A stretch of DNA of 64,000 nucleotides from an uncultured Bacilli bacterium (GCA_934102215.1 CAKOSH010000004.1:1-64000), one strand, 5' to 3'; positions 26,920 through 36,330 are shown, counted from the stretch's first letter. Notes: generated by a model not told the origin, from the letters alone. Program-made: numbers and translations.

Positions 26920-27927
26920 TTATTTAATTATGAAATTCAGATCAGTTTTTCCAGTAACATCACTATCATTAAATTTATTTAAAACTTCATTATTTTTAAC
27001 ATACACTGTTTTTAAATTAGAACTTCTAAAAACAAATGATAAATTTACTCCATCTTTTAAATCAAAACTACTTAAATCAAGAGATTCAATACTTGTGTTC
27101 CAAAACATAAAAGCCATATTTGATACATTACTTGTATTAATATTATTTAAATTGATACTAGAAGATGAACAACTTTTAAACATCGCATTCATATCTATAA
27201 CATTTGATGTATCAGCACCATTTAAGTCTATACTACTTGCTCTACTTTCTATGAACATTCCAGCCATTGATACAAGTGGTTTTCCATTTATACTAGTACA
27301 TATTTTATCATTAACAGGTGATGTATCTCTTTTATTAGTTAATGTAATTCCCCAGCCATCAGTATCAATATTAAACCAACCATCTCCAGCAACTGGACCA
27401 ATTTCAGTTTTATAACTTTGCTTATATCTATATGTATAGACACCATTTATATATTCGCTTCCTTGAGTAAGTTCTCCATCATAAGTACACTCATATATTT
27501 GTGGCATAGATGGATTATCATCATCAGTTTTATCGCCAGTATCAATACATTTTCCTTCAGTTATTTTATCAGTAGTAAGTTCACCTAAATTATTAAACTT
27601 TCCACTTATACAATATGTATCATTACTTACTTCAAATGACTTAATATTTCCTTTACTATCTAATTTAACATTGTATTTTAAATCACTTGTATCCATATCA
27701 AGTTTATTATTATCATTTGATATAGAGCTAATATTATTACCTCTCATACTTTCACTAATATACTTTTTAGAAATTTCTTTATAAACATTTTTAGCATCGG
27801 TCAAAAATACATCCTTTTTAGCTTTATTAAACATACTAAGTACATTTGGTACAGCTACAAGAACTAATATTGCAAGTATCGCTATCACCGCAAGTAATTC
27901 AACTAATGTAAATCCTTTTTTATTCAT
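26920..27927 (-). CDS. Short prepilin-type protein with DUF285 repeats
   Basis: The 335-residue protein begins MNKKGFTLVELLAVIAILA, a prepilin signal like that of the protein at 8501-9667, with a similar helix (VPNVLSMFNKAKKDV). A pilin-like region with paired cysteines precedes the DUF285 pre-repeat module (GWGITLT, INGKPLVSMAGMF) and only about four repeat units, the last degenerate. No DUF6273 tail is present. The ATG at 27927 follows AGGAAGTG; the upstream in-frame start at 27948 is poorer. Its upstream region is the repeated terminator-promoter cassette found before the other DUF285 pilins. Confidence 0.82.
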   Translation of the reverse strand: MNKKGFTLVELLAVIAILAILVLVAVPNVLSMFNKAKKDVFLTDAKNVYKEISKKYISESMRGNNISSISNDNNKLDMDTSDLKYNVKLDSKGNIKSFEVSNDTYCISGKFNNLGELTTDKITEGKCIDTGDKTDDDNPSMPQIYECTYDGELTQGSEYINGVYTYRYKQSYKTEIGPVAGDGWFNIDTDGWGITLTNKRDTSPVNDKICTSINGKPLVSMAGMFIESRASSIDLNGADTSNVIDMNAMFKSCSSSSINLNNINTSNVSNMAFMFWNTSIESLDLSSFDLKDGVNLSFVFRSSNLKTVYVKNNEVLNKFNDSDVTGKTDLNFIIK

Positions 27928-27953
27928 CTTTTCACTTCCTATCATCATAATAA

Positions 27954-27962
27954 ATTATACAA
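27954..27962 (-). promoter_or_regulatory. Probable -10 element for the short DUF285 pilin gene
   Basis: TTGTATAAT on the minus strand, in the same 36-base context as upstream of the genes starting at 8407 and 12050. No clear -35. Confidence 0.45.
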
Positions 27963-27969
27963 TATAAAA

Positions 27970-27987
27970 GATACTATTTCTAGTACC
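27970..27987 (-). terminator. Terminator hairpin with GAAA tetraloop, copy 4
   Basis: Identical to copies 2 and 3: GGTACTA-GAAA-TAGTATC then TTTTATATT on the minus strand. It follows the stop of the TasA-like DUF285 gene by about 20 bp and precedes the promoter of the short DUF285 pilin. Confidence 0.72.
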
Positions 27988-28007
27988 AATTATTAATTAT
28001 CTTAACA

Positions 28008-29510
28008 TTATTTTTTATCAGCAATGTCAGTGAAGTATCCTGGATTACTTGTTCCACCATCAATATGAGCATAATCAGCATTAGTATGATTTGAATCCCA
28101 TGTTGTTCCTGCACCACCAACTAGATTGAAACATTCATAAAACATATTATCACCATTAGTGACTATATCAGCATTAAATTCGCTACTTACATATATTGTT
28201 TTAAGATTAGCGGATGATGAAAACATATCCGACATATTCTCTACATTGCTTGTATCAAAGTTACTTAAATCTAATGTTATAGCTTTACTATTGTAAAACA
28301 TACTGCCCATATCTGTAACACTACTTGTATCAAAATTACTTACATCTAAAGTTGTGGTTTGACTACTAGAAAACATATTACTCATATTTATAACATTTGA
28401 TGTATCAAAATTGCTTACATCTAGTGTTGTGGCTCGACTATAATTAAACATATTAGTCATATCCTTTACATTACTTGTATCAAAACGGCCTAAACCATTT
28501 ATAACTGTAGATATACTTTCATAAAACATACCATGCATATCAATAACATTACTCGTATCAAAACTGCTTAAATCCAATGATGTAAATCTACTATAAGCAA
28601 ACATCTCACTCATATCAATTACATTACTTGTATTAAAATTATTAAAATCTAAATCTTTAATTTTACTTTCTGTAAACATCGACGTCATATTCTTTACATT
28701 ACTTGTGTCAAAACTACTTGAATCTACAAAACTTGCTAAAGCGCTAGAAAACATATGACTCATTGAAACTATAGGCTTATCATTTATGTATGTACATAAT
28801 TTACTTGTTATTATATCAGCAGTATAATCATTTATTTTTACTCCCCAGCCATCATCCATTATATTATTCCATAAATTTCCATCACCTGATTCCTGCATAT
28901 ACCTATAAGTATACTGACCATTAACATACTCTGCTCCTTGTGTAAGCTCACCATCAAATGTACAATAAACTGCTGTATCTTTATATTCTTCTATTCCAAG
29001 TACACCATTAAATTGTTTACCTTGATTATAATTTTGATCTGCATTTGTTTCTTTGAAAAGAATTGTGAATGTATACTTATGAGTTATACTAGATTCTATT
29101 GATATATTTTTACTTATTATTGTGTCTTTTATTGGTGCTTGTGATATTGATTCGCATGTTCCTTCTACTGTACCAGCTGAATTTAATCTTTGACAAGTAG
29201 CACTTAAAACTAGTTCATCATTGATGATTCCATTTGTTAATGATTGCCAAATAATATTATAATTTGTATCTAATGTACCATTATTCTTTACTGACACTTC
29301 TTTTGTTACTGACCATCCTGGTTTAATATTTTGTGCATTTATTGCTGGTCCATCAATATAAGTGAGCTTCAATGTGCCTGCTTCCACTACCATGTCTTTT
29401 GCATTACCATTTCCTTTTACTGCAGTACTAAAGTATGCATAAGAAAGCCCTGTTGTTAAAAGTAATAACAATACGAGAGATGTCACAATTAAAATTTTCT
29501 TATCTTTCAT
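28008..29510 (-). CDS. TasA/camelysin-like surface protein with DUF285 repeats
   Basis: The 500-residue protein has a SipW-type signal peptide ending in SYAYFST and a TasA/camelysin-like domain (AKDMVVEAGTLKLTYIDG, then two cysteine pairs), as in the protein at 16836-18887. The shared module (INDKPIVSMSHMF) and about nine DUF285 units follow. It ends GYFTDIADKK, exactly where the 16836 protein continues into DUF6273, so the tail has been lost or never gained. The start has AGGGTAG upstream. A run of seven G in the promoter spacer region may affect expression. Likely cell-surface; function is inferred. Confidence 0.84.
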   Translation of the reverse strand: MKDKKILIVTSLVLLLLLTTGLSYAYFSTAVKGNGNAKDMVVEAGTLKLTYIDGPAINAQNIKPGWSVTKEVSVKNNGTLDTNYNIIWQSLTNGIINDELVLSATCQRLNSAGTVEGTCESISQAPIKDTIISKNISIESSITHKYTFTILFKETNADQNYNQGKQFNGVLGIEEYKDTAVYCTFDGELTQGAEYVNGQYTYRYMQESGDGNLWNNIMDDGWGVKINDYTADIITSKLCTYINDKPIVSMSHMFSSALASFVDSSSFDTSNVKNMTSMFTESKIKDLDFNNFNTSNVIDMSEMFAYSRFTSLDLSSFDTSNVIDMHGMFYESISTVINGLGRFDTSNVKDMTNMFNYSRATTLDVSNFDTSNVINMSNMFSSSQTTTLDVSNFDTSSVTDMGSMFYNSKAITLDLSNFDTSNVENMSDMFSSSANLKTIYVSSEFNADIVTNGDNMFYECFNLVGGAGTTWDSNHTNADYAHIDGGTSNPGYFTDIADKK

Positions 29511-29530
29511 AATTTATCTACCCTACTTTC

Positions 29531-29566
29531 ATTAGTAAGTATAGCATAAATTACCCCCCCGCAAGC
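29531..29566 (-). promoter_or_regulatory. Promoter with G7 tract for the TasA-like DUF285 gene
   Basis: On the minus strand TATACT lies about 20 bp upstream of the ATG region. Ten bases further upstream is a run of seven G (29554-29560) preceded by TTGC. A TTGCGG hexamer would leave a 15-bp spacer that includes the G-run, so slippage in the homopolymer would change the spacing. Confidence 0.4.
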
Positions 29567-29579
29567 GAACATTTGTTCT
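29566..29579. promoter_or_regulatory. Possible LexA (SOS) box
   Basis: The sequence CGAACATTTGTTCT closely matches the Gram-positive LexA operator core GAAC-N4-GTTC. It lies just upstream of the putative -35 of the DUF285 gene at 28008-29510. A single match in AT-rich DNA may be chance. Confidence 0.35.
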
Positions 29580-29589
29580 TATTTGAGTT

Positions 29590-29623
29590 TAATCAAAAAG
29601 CTGACTATTTTTGTCAACTTTTT
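29590..29623 (-). terminator. polC terminator
   Basis: On the minus strand an 11-bp stem (AAAAAGTTGAC with GTCAGCTTTTT, one G-U pair) surrounds a 7-nt loop and overlaps the polC stop codon. The last T-run supplies the uridine tract. Confidence 0.75.
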
Positions 29624-32600
29624 AGAAATCAAATAAACTTAATTGTGAGCTTTCTGGCATACTGTTGAAGATACCCATTGCTCTCATTTTATCTATAAGT
29701 GTTTGAGAAACTTTACATCTTGTTTGGAAGTCTTCAATACTTATAAATGGATGCTTCTTTGCTTCTGATTCTATATTTTTAGCAACAGTTTCACCAAGAC
29801 CATCAATTGTTATAAATGGTGGAATAATTGTATTATCATCTTGTACATCAAATGTAAGGCCTTTACTTTTATATAAATCAAATGGTGCAACTTTTATATT
29901 TCTTGCGGACATTTCAAGTGCCACGTTAAGACATTCAAGAACGCCATTTTCTTTATTAGTCGCTTCATAACCTTTATTTTTAATTTCAATTATTCTATTT
30001 TTAATATCATCATAGCCTTTTATCATAGACTCTATATCAAAGTCTGTTGCTTTTGTACTAAACCATGATGCATAGAAGTATGCTGGCATGTGAACTTTAT
30101 ACCATGCAATTCTAAATGCACTTGTTACATATGCCGCTGCATGTGCCTTAGGGAACATGTACTTAATCTTTTGACAAGAATCAATGTACCATTCTTCAAT
30201 ACCTGCTTCTTCCATTGTTTTTCTATGTTCTGCCCATGTAGCTGGATCTTTTGATGCTTTTCCTTTACGAACAAATTCCATTATTTTGAATGCTTTTATT
30301 GGCTTCATACCTTTATACATTAAATATACCATTATATCATCACGACAACCAATTACATCTTTAAATGGAACTTTTATATTACCATTTTCATCAGGTGTAC
30401 ATAAATCTCTTGCATTACCTAGCCATACATCAGTACCATGAGAAAGTCCTGATATTTTAACAAGTTCTGCAAAAGTAGTTGGCTTAGTTTCAGCAACCAT
30501 ACCTATTGTAAATGGAGTACCAAATTCTGGAATACCAAGTGTACCAGTTGGACACATTATTTGTTCATTAGTAACTCCTAGTACTTTAGTACTTGTAAAT
30601 ATACTCATTGTATCTTTATCATCAAGTGGAACATCAAGTACATTAGTATGACTTAAGTCTTGAATAAGTCTAAGTTGTGTTGGATCTGAGTGTCCTAAAA
30701 TATCTAGTTTAAGCAGATTTTCTTCAATTGAATGGTAATCAAAGTGAGTAGTTCTCCATGCTGAAGTTGGATCTTCTGCTGGAAATTGGAATGGTGTAAA
30801 ATCACTTACATCCATATAATCTGGAACAACTACTATACCACCTGGATGTTGACCTGTTGTTCTTTTAACACCAGTACATCCAATAGCAAGTCTTTCTATT
30901 TCACAACTTCTTTTATCTAAAATTCCTTTATCTTCAAAGTAACCTCTTACAAATCCATAAGCTGTCTTTTCAGCAACAGTACCAATAGTACCTGCTCTAT
31001 AAACATTATCAACACCAAATAGTACTTTTGTATATTCATGAGCTGATGCTTGATTCAAATCTGAAAAGTTAAGGTCTATATCTGGAACTTTATCTGCATT
31101 AAATCCAAGGAAAGTAGCAAATGGCATATCTTGTCCATCTTTCTTCATGTACTCTCCACAATTAGGACATTTCTTATCAGGTAAATCAAATCCACTTGAA
31201 TAAGTAGAACCTAAAGGCTTACCTTCTTCATCATTAAATAAACTTGTTTGACATTTTAAACATCTATAGTGTGCTGGTAATGGATTAACTTCTGTAATAC
31301 CCATCATTGTTGCTACAAAACTACTACCAACAGAACCTCTTGATCCAACAATGTATCCATCATCATTAGAGTGTTTAACAAGTCTTTGAGCAATTAAATA
31401 TATTGGATCAAATCCACCACCTATAATACCTCCAAGTTCTTTCTTAACCTTAGTAGCTAAACTCTTTTCATTAAGTTCTCCGTCTTCTTCTGTCCATTCA
31501 CTCTTAACTTTTTCACCAATTAATTCTTTAACTTTATCAAAACCAGAAGTAAGTGTTTCATGTAAATTATCAAATGTTTTTTCTATAAGTTCATTTTCAC
31601 TTATACCTTCATTTTCACTCTTTAATCTATTATACCAATAATTATATACTGCATCTCCATATAACTCTTTAGAAATTCTTTCTTCAATATTATGTGGAAG
31701 TGGACTTCCATACCAAGAACGTGCTTTATCAAATACAAGATCTGTAACTACTCTTGGACAATCAAGATAAGTTTCTCCATCATCAGCTTTAACTCTTGGA
31801 CTAAATGGAATACCTTTTGTATCCATAATTACTTCAAACTCAGTTACCATATCACATATTTTATTTGTATTAGTAACTACTATTTCGTATGCTAAATCTT
31901 CATCTAAGAAATCAAAATCTTTAAGCATTTCTTCAGTAGTTCTAAAGTGCTGTGATGGTATATTTGTTATATTACTTTTAGCAAGAGGATGTCTTCCACC
32001 ACCTGGAACTCTTTGATTAACAATAATCTCTCTATATATTTTATCTTCTCTTGTAAAATGATGCACATCTCCTGTCGCAACAATTATCTTTCCTGCACTC
32101 TTAGTAGCATCAATTACTTTCTTTATATGTGTTTTAAGTTCAAATACATTAGCAAAATCACTTGTTTGTATTAAATGATCATATACTTCTGGTGGTTGAA
32201 CTTCTACATAATCATAGAAGTTAATTATATTTGTAAGTTCTTCTCCATCTTTACTTCTTGCTTCTATAAATACTTCACTTTCATAACAACCACTACCAAT
32301 AAGTAATCCTTCTCTTAACTCATTAAGTTTACTTCTTAAAATTCTAGGTGTTTTATATAAATATGTAGTATTCGCAAGTGATATAATTTTAAATAAATTT
32401 TTAAGTCCTGTTCTATTTAAGGCTATTGCATTGAAATGGAATGTTCTACCAAATTTATGTATTTCATCTTTAGGAATTAATCTTTCAAGTGAATTAACTG
32501 TATCATAATTTTGACCTATTAATTTTTGTAACATTTTATGAAATACAAGCGCTGTACCTTCAGCATCATAGTCTGCTCTATGGTGACTTTCTTCATCCCA

Positions 32601-34340
32601 TGGAACATTGTATCTTTTAACAAGTGCTGATAAACTATGTCTTGCAAATCCTTGATCAAGTGCTCTTGATAGTTCTAATGTATCAATTACTGCGTTATTG
32701 AACTCTCCAAGATTATATTTTTTCATAGCCATTTCAATAAATGAAATATCGAATTTAGCATTATGAGCAACCATTGGAGCATCTTTTGCCCAATCTAAAA
32801 ATTCTTTTGTAACTATTCCTTCATCATCTGCATCTTTAACCATTTCATCTGTTATAAATGTAAGTTCAGTTATTTTATCTGGTATATGTCTTCCTGGATT
32901 AATAAATTTATCAAATCTATCAGTAATAACTCCATCTTTTATTTTAACCGCACCTATTTCAATCATTTGATCTCCATTAGCGGCATTAAATCCAGTTGTT
33001 TCTGTATCGTATACTACAAATTCTGTTCCTTCAAGTGGTAAGTCTGTTCCTTTTACTACTATCTTAACTGTATCATCAACAAGAGTAAGTTCAGTTCCAA
33101 AAAGACCTTTAAATATTGGTGGATTTTCTACGTCTTTTTCTGCTTTTTCTATTTTTTTATTAAGTTCTATCTTCTCTTCTTCAGTTAAGTTATCATTAAG
33201 TTCACTCTTTAAGTTATCAAGTGTTTCTTTGACTTTCTTTCTAACACCTTTATTGTATCCCTTAATAATTTGATATGCAATTGGAAAAGCCTGACAACCA
33301 TTATGATCAGTAATTGCTACGCCCCTATATCCCATATCTATTGTTCTACTTACAAGTTCACATGTATGAGCACCTAAATCTAATCTTGTTAAACCATCCA
33401 TTTGACTCATCATAGTATGAGCATGTAATTCCACTCTTTTAACAGGTGCATTATCTTCTATTTTAGTTTCAGTTTTCTCATATGTTTCTATATCATTAAC
33501 ATTAAATTCATAATCATTACTTCTTACGTTATACTTAGTAATTCCTTTAAATTTAAACCATTTATCTTTCTTAAGAGTAGAAAGTAAATAATCAAATTCT
33601 TCTTGCTTTTTAGTAAAAATATTAGCAACAATACTATCTGTATAATCAGTTAATTTAAGTGATATAATAAACCAACCACTTTGGGTACTCTTTGAATCAA
33701 CGCCAAATATTTTAGCAATTAATATAACTCTATCTTCAGCAGCAATCAAATTCTTTATTTGTGATGTTTCTCCAGCAATAGGACTACCTTTAATAGTAGT
33801 TCTTGTCTTTTTACTTTTAACTTCATCATGTACTTCTATTAATGATTCTTTAAATTTTTCTCTTTCTTTTTCATTAATAGTTGCTTTAACACTTATATCA
33901 TCAAAACCCATATCACTTAAAAATACTTCTATTTTATCAGTAAGTTCTTCTATCTTATTTTTTTCAGCATTATTTAATACTTCAATATTAACACTATTAT
34001 TATCAAAAGTAATTTTATCTTTTTTTATACATTCAAGCATTGGACATGATTTAACTAATATATCAAAGTAATATAAAAAGTATTCTTTAAAGTATTTATT
34101 ATTCTCTTTAATAATGAATTTATATCTTATTTTATCAACACCATCTAAAGTAGTACCTTTTTCATATAATTCATGAAACATATCTATTGGAAATAAAAAA
34201 TCATTAATGATAACTATAGTCATCTTATTAGTTTTCTTATTTAGAAGTACTTCTTTTAATTCAGCATTTTCTAAATATTTAGTGAAATTTTCATTTAATT
34301 TAATTGTATTTGCTAATTTTAATAGTCTTATATCTTTCAT
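29622..34340 (-). CDS. polC: DNA polymerase III alpha subunit, PolC type
   Basis: PolC is the replicative polymerase of low-GC Gram-positives. The 1572-residue protein shows an N-terminal domain, an OB-fold (about 205-285), a PHP domain (ELHAHTMMSQMDG, about residue 302), an embedded DnaQ-like proofreading exonuclease (VVYDTETTGF, about 442), a zinc-binding segment (CLKCQ to CPNCG, about 1025-1068) and the polymerase site (DKVPDIDLNFSD). It is longer than the roughly 1440 residues usual for PolC. Part of the extra length is a charged, predicted coiled-coil insertion of about 45 residues between the first PHP half and the exonuclease. The start follows AGGTGAAG and a clear promoter. Confidence 0.97.
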   Translation of the reverse strand: MKDIRLLKLANTIKLNENFTKYLENAELKEVLLNKKTNKMTIVIINDFLFPIDMFHELYEKGTTLDGVDKIRYKFIIKENNKYFKEYFLYYFDILVKSCPMLECIKKDKITFDNNSVNIEVLNNAEKNKIEELTDKIEVFLSDMGFDDISVKATINEKEREKFKESLIEVHDEVKSKKTRTTIKGSPIAGETSQIKNLIAAEDRVILIAKIFGVDSKSTQSGWFIISLKLTDYTDSIVANIFTKKQEEFDYLLSTLKKDKWFKFKGITKYNVRSNDYEFNVNDIETYEKTETKIEDNAPVKRVELHAHTMMSQMDGLTRLDLGAHTCELVSRTIDMGYRGVAITDHNGCQAFPIAYQIIKGYNKGVRKKVKETLDNLKSELNDNLTEEEKIELNKKIEKAEKDVENPPIFKGLFGTELTLVDDTVKIVVKGTDLPLEGTEFVVYDTETTGFNAANGDQMIEIGAVKIKDGVITDRFDKFINPGRHIPDKITELTFITDEMVKDADDEGIVTKEFLDWAKDAPMVAHNAKFDISFIEMAMKKYNLGEFNNAVIDTLELSRALDQGFARHSLSALVKRYNVPWDEESHHRADYDAEGTALVFHKMLQKLIGQNYDTVNSLERLIPKDEIHKFGRTFHFNAIALNRTGLKNLFKIISLANTTYLYKTPRILRSKLNELREGLLIGSGCYESEVFIEARSKDGEELTNIINFYDYVEVQPPEVYDHLIQTSDFANVFELKTHIKKVIDATKSAGKIIVATGDVHHFTREDKIYREIIVNQRVPGGGRHPLAKSNITNIPSQHFRTTEEMLKDFDFLDEDLAYEIVVTNTNKICDMVTEFEVIMDTKGIPFSPRVKADDGETYLDCPRVVTDLVFDKARSWYGSPLPHNIEERISKELYGDAVYNYWYNRLKSENEGISENELIEKTFDNLHETLTSGFDKVKELIGEKVKSEWTEEDGELNEKSLATKVKKELGGIIGGGFDPIYLIAQRLVKHSNDDGYIVGSRGSVGSSFVATMMGITEVNPLPAHYRCLKCQTSLFNDEEGKPLGSTYSSGFDLPDKKCPNCGEYMKKDGQDMPFATFLGFNADKVPDIDLNFSDLNQASAHEYTKVLFGVDNVYRAGTIGTVAEKTAYGFVRGYFEDKGILDKRSCEIERLAIGCTGVKRTTGQHPGGIVVVPDYMDVSDFTPFQFPAEDPTSAWRTTHFDYHSIEENLLKLDILGHSDPTQLRLIQDLSHTNVLDVPLDDKDTMSIFTSTKVLGVTNEQIMCPTGTLGIPEFGTPFTIGMVAETKPTTFAELVKISGLSHGTDVWLGNARDLCTPDENGNIKVPFKDVIGCRDDIMVYLMYKGMKPIKAFKIMEFVRKGKASKDPATWAEHRKTMEEAGIEEWYIDSCQKIKYMFPKAHAAAYVTSAFRIAWYKVHMPAYFYASWFSTKATDFDIESMIKGYDDIKNRIIEIKNKGYEATNKENGVLECLNVALEMSARNIKVAPFDLYKSKGLTFDVQDDNTIIPPFITIDGLGETVAKNIESEAKKHPFISIEDFQTRCKVSQTLIDKMRAMGIFNSMPESSQLSLFDF

Positions 34341-34357
34341 TTCACTTCACCTATTCC

Positions 34358-34386
34358 ATTATACATATTAAAAAAAATTATATCAA
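34358..34386 (-). promoter_or_regulatory. polC promoter
   Basis: On the minus strand TTGATA (34381-34386), a 17-bp spacer and a perfect TATAAT (34358-34363) sit just upstream of the polC ribosome site. Confidence 0.65.
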
Positions 34387-34403
34387 GAATGTTGACATAA
34401 TTT

Positions 34404-34724
34404 TTATTTTTCTACACCTTTTAAATATAATTTTTTAGAAAATCCTCCTCTTTTGATTTTCTTTTTTTCTTTTGCATCTAATATATCTTCTAGTGTTTTG
34501 TTATGTAGTTCAGCAATTGATTCCATTACTTCTAACATATCAGCAAGTTCTTCAATAATGCTTTCTTCATTTGCTTCAACTACTTCATGATATTCTTCAT
34601 TTAGTTTTTTGATTAGTTCTTCATTGTATTCTACATCATCTAATATTCTTGTGATAGGCTTTTCACCATTACTTTCTATTATTTCTGGTATTTTATCTCT
34701 TACAAGTTTATTATATTTTGACAT
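34404..34724 (-). CDS. MazG-like nucleotide pyrophosphohydrolase
   Basis: The 106-residue protein starts MSKYNKLVRDKIPEII, a signature of phosphoribosyl-ATP pyrophosphohydrolase-like house-cleaning enzymes, with the metal-binding ExxE...EELAD pattern (EEYHEVVEANEE, IIEELADMLEV). Such proteins hydrolyse abnormal or excess NTPs to NMP and PPi. The ATG at 34724 follows AAGGAGG; the longer in-frame extension is unsupported. It starts 1 bp after the AAA ATPase gene, so the two are co-transcribed. Pairing of a MazG-fold enzyme with a lone AAA ATPase is worth noting for nucleotide-signalling roles. Confidence 0.85.
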   Translation of the reverse strand: MSKYNKLVRDKIPEIIESNGEKPITRILDDVEYNEELIKKLNEEYHEVVEANEESIIEELADMLEVMESIAELHNKTLEDILDAKEKKKIKRGGFSKKLYLKGVEK

Positions 34725-34725
34725 A

Positions 34726-35595
34726 CTATTCCTCCTTAAACTCATTCTTATGTTCATCAAAGAACTCTTTATATATTTTTACGTTAGAAAGTTCTGTCCA
34801 TTTCTTAGTTTCAACTGGAGTACTATCTAAATCATAAATAACTGTATCCTTCATTGATAAAAAGAATGGTGAATGCGTTGATATTATAAATTGACAATTA
34901 TAAAATCTTACTGAATCTTCTATATATTTTTTTAGTTTTAATTGATTTTCAGCACTTAAACTATTCTCTGGCTCATCTAATATATAAATACTATCTTCTT
35001 CTATTTCTTTTTCCCAAAACATTAATGCTGATTCACCATTTGATGACTCAACTATATTATTATTAACAAGTCTATCTCTTATATATTTAGACATAGTCTT
35101 TCTTTTAGAATCTAATGTATCTCTTATACTCTCAAAGTCATCAAAATACATTGTATCACTATTACTATATTTATTTTCTAAAAAATCATGTGCTAATTTT
35201 TCTTTTCTACGATTTATATGAGTATTAATACTTCTTATATCAAGTAAATAATCAAATACATCATCACTAGTTATTGTTTTTATTGTAATTGGTGTTTCAA
35301 AACTCATTTCATATGATGTATGTTTCACATATATATTAAAGTATGATCCTTTATCTATTTCTGTTTTTCTATTAGAATTTATCTTTTCAGATATGATATT
35401 TAATATTGTACTTTTTCCACTACCATTTCCACCATAAAAGCATGTAATAGAGCCAAATTTTATATTTGTTAATCTCTTACTACTAAATATTCCAATAGGA
35501 TAATAATTATTATATATATTTCTTATATCACTACCAAGTACATAATTATTTTCTTCTTTATCATCAAGTAATGTAAAACTTTTTAAATATATCAT
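34726..35595 (-). CDS. Small AAA/ABC-type ATPase
   Basis: This 289-residue stand-alone ATPase has a Walker A (CFYGGNGSGKST), a signature/Walker B segment (YILDEPENSLSAENQ) and a switch histidine (STHSPFFLS). The layout resembles the AAA15/21 'ATP-binding' family of OLD/RecF-like proteins and lacks a nuclease domain. No transporter partner is adjacent, so it is not a normal ABC importer or exporter component. It precedes the MazG-like gene by 1 bp. The start is uncertain: 35595 has GGTG six bases upstream, and 35613 is in frame. Cellular role is unknown. Confidence 0.75.
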   Translation of the reverse strand: MIYLKSFTLLDDKEENNYVLGSDIRNIYNNYYPIGIFSSKRLTNIKFGSITCFYGGNGSGKSTILNIISEKINSNRKTEIDKGSYFNIYVKHTSYEMSFETPITIKTITSDDVFDYLLDIRSINTHINRRKEKLAHDFLENKYSNSDTMYFDDFESIRDTLDSKRKTMSKYIRDRLVNNNIVESSNGESALMFWEKEIEEDSIYILDEPENSLSAENQLKLKKYIEDSVRFYNCQFIISTHSPFFLSMKDTVIYDLDSTPVETKKWTELSNVKIYKEFFDEHKNEFKEE

Positions 35596-35649
35596 ACCTT
35601 TCACCAATATCATTGTATTATACCAAACATTAGTTTGTCAATACAAACA

Positions 35650-36330
35650 TTATTTTTTCTTATAATCAGTTATATCTTCATATTTAAACATTTGATTAAA
35701 TGCTTTTTTAATGAATTTTTGACTTTTATATACTTCAATCATTTCTAGTTTTTTATGATATGTATATTCATCTAGTAAACCATTATTATCTGTTTTATTT
35801 TTTATTTTCTTTTTTGAATAGTATTTACCAAAGTATTTTAAGTTTCCTACTGGATTATCTTCATATATATTTGTAACTATTTTATTTGTCATTTTATGAT
35901 GAATGTGTCCATACTCTCCTTGTTTATTATGGGTAACTATGTTATTCCATTCTTTTTTATGCATGATATAATCTAATTCTTTTTTGATTCTTTTCTTTTC
36001 TTTTTTCCATTCACTTCTTTTACCATGAACTTTATCAGGCATTTTTAAAAATACTACTTCATCATTACTTATTTTAAGAGCACTTTCTATTTCTTTATCT
36101 CTAACTCTTTTATTACCACATGTTATACATACTACTAAGTATTTATCTTTTATTAGGTATGATGATCCCCAGAGTGTTTCATCATCAGGATGTGCCACTA
36201 TCATTAGGTTATCTACTTTATCCCAATCTTTAAATTTAATATAACTATGAGGAAAAAAATATTTTTTAATGATAAAAATAAAGATTATATCTATTATAAT
36301 TATTGGTAATAATACTATTCTCTTATTCAT
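35650..36330 (-). CDS. Membrane-anchored PIG-L family deacetylase
   Basis: The 226-residue protein has an N-terminal membrane helix (residues about 5-25) followed by a PIG-L/LmbE deacetylase domain: the zinc motif AHPDDE in LMIVAHPDDETLWGS, and a second histidine cluster QGEYGHIHHKM. Such enzymes remove N-acetyl groups from GlcNAc-type sugars. With the external or membrane-facing anchor, a role in glycan or glycolipid modification is likely. The AGGAGA ribosome site is clear. The glycosyltransferase gene upstream may supply a related substrate, but a terminator separates them. Confidence 0.85.
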   Translation of the reverse strand: MNKRIVLLPIIIIDIIFIFIIKKYFFPHSYIKFKDWDKVDNLMIVAHPDDETLWGSSYLIKDKYLVVCITCGNKRVRDKEIESALKISNDEVVFLKMPDKVHGKRSEWKKEKKRIKKELDYIMHKKEWNNIVTHNKQGEYGHIHHKMTNKIVTNIYEDNPVGNLKYFGKYYSKKKIKNKTDNNGLLDEYTYHKKLEMIEVYKSQKFIKKAFNQMFKYEDITDYKKK

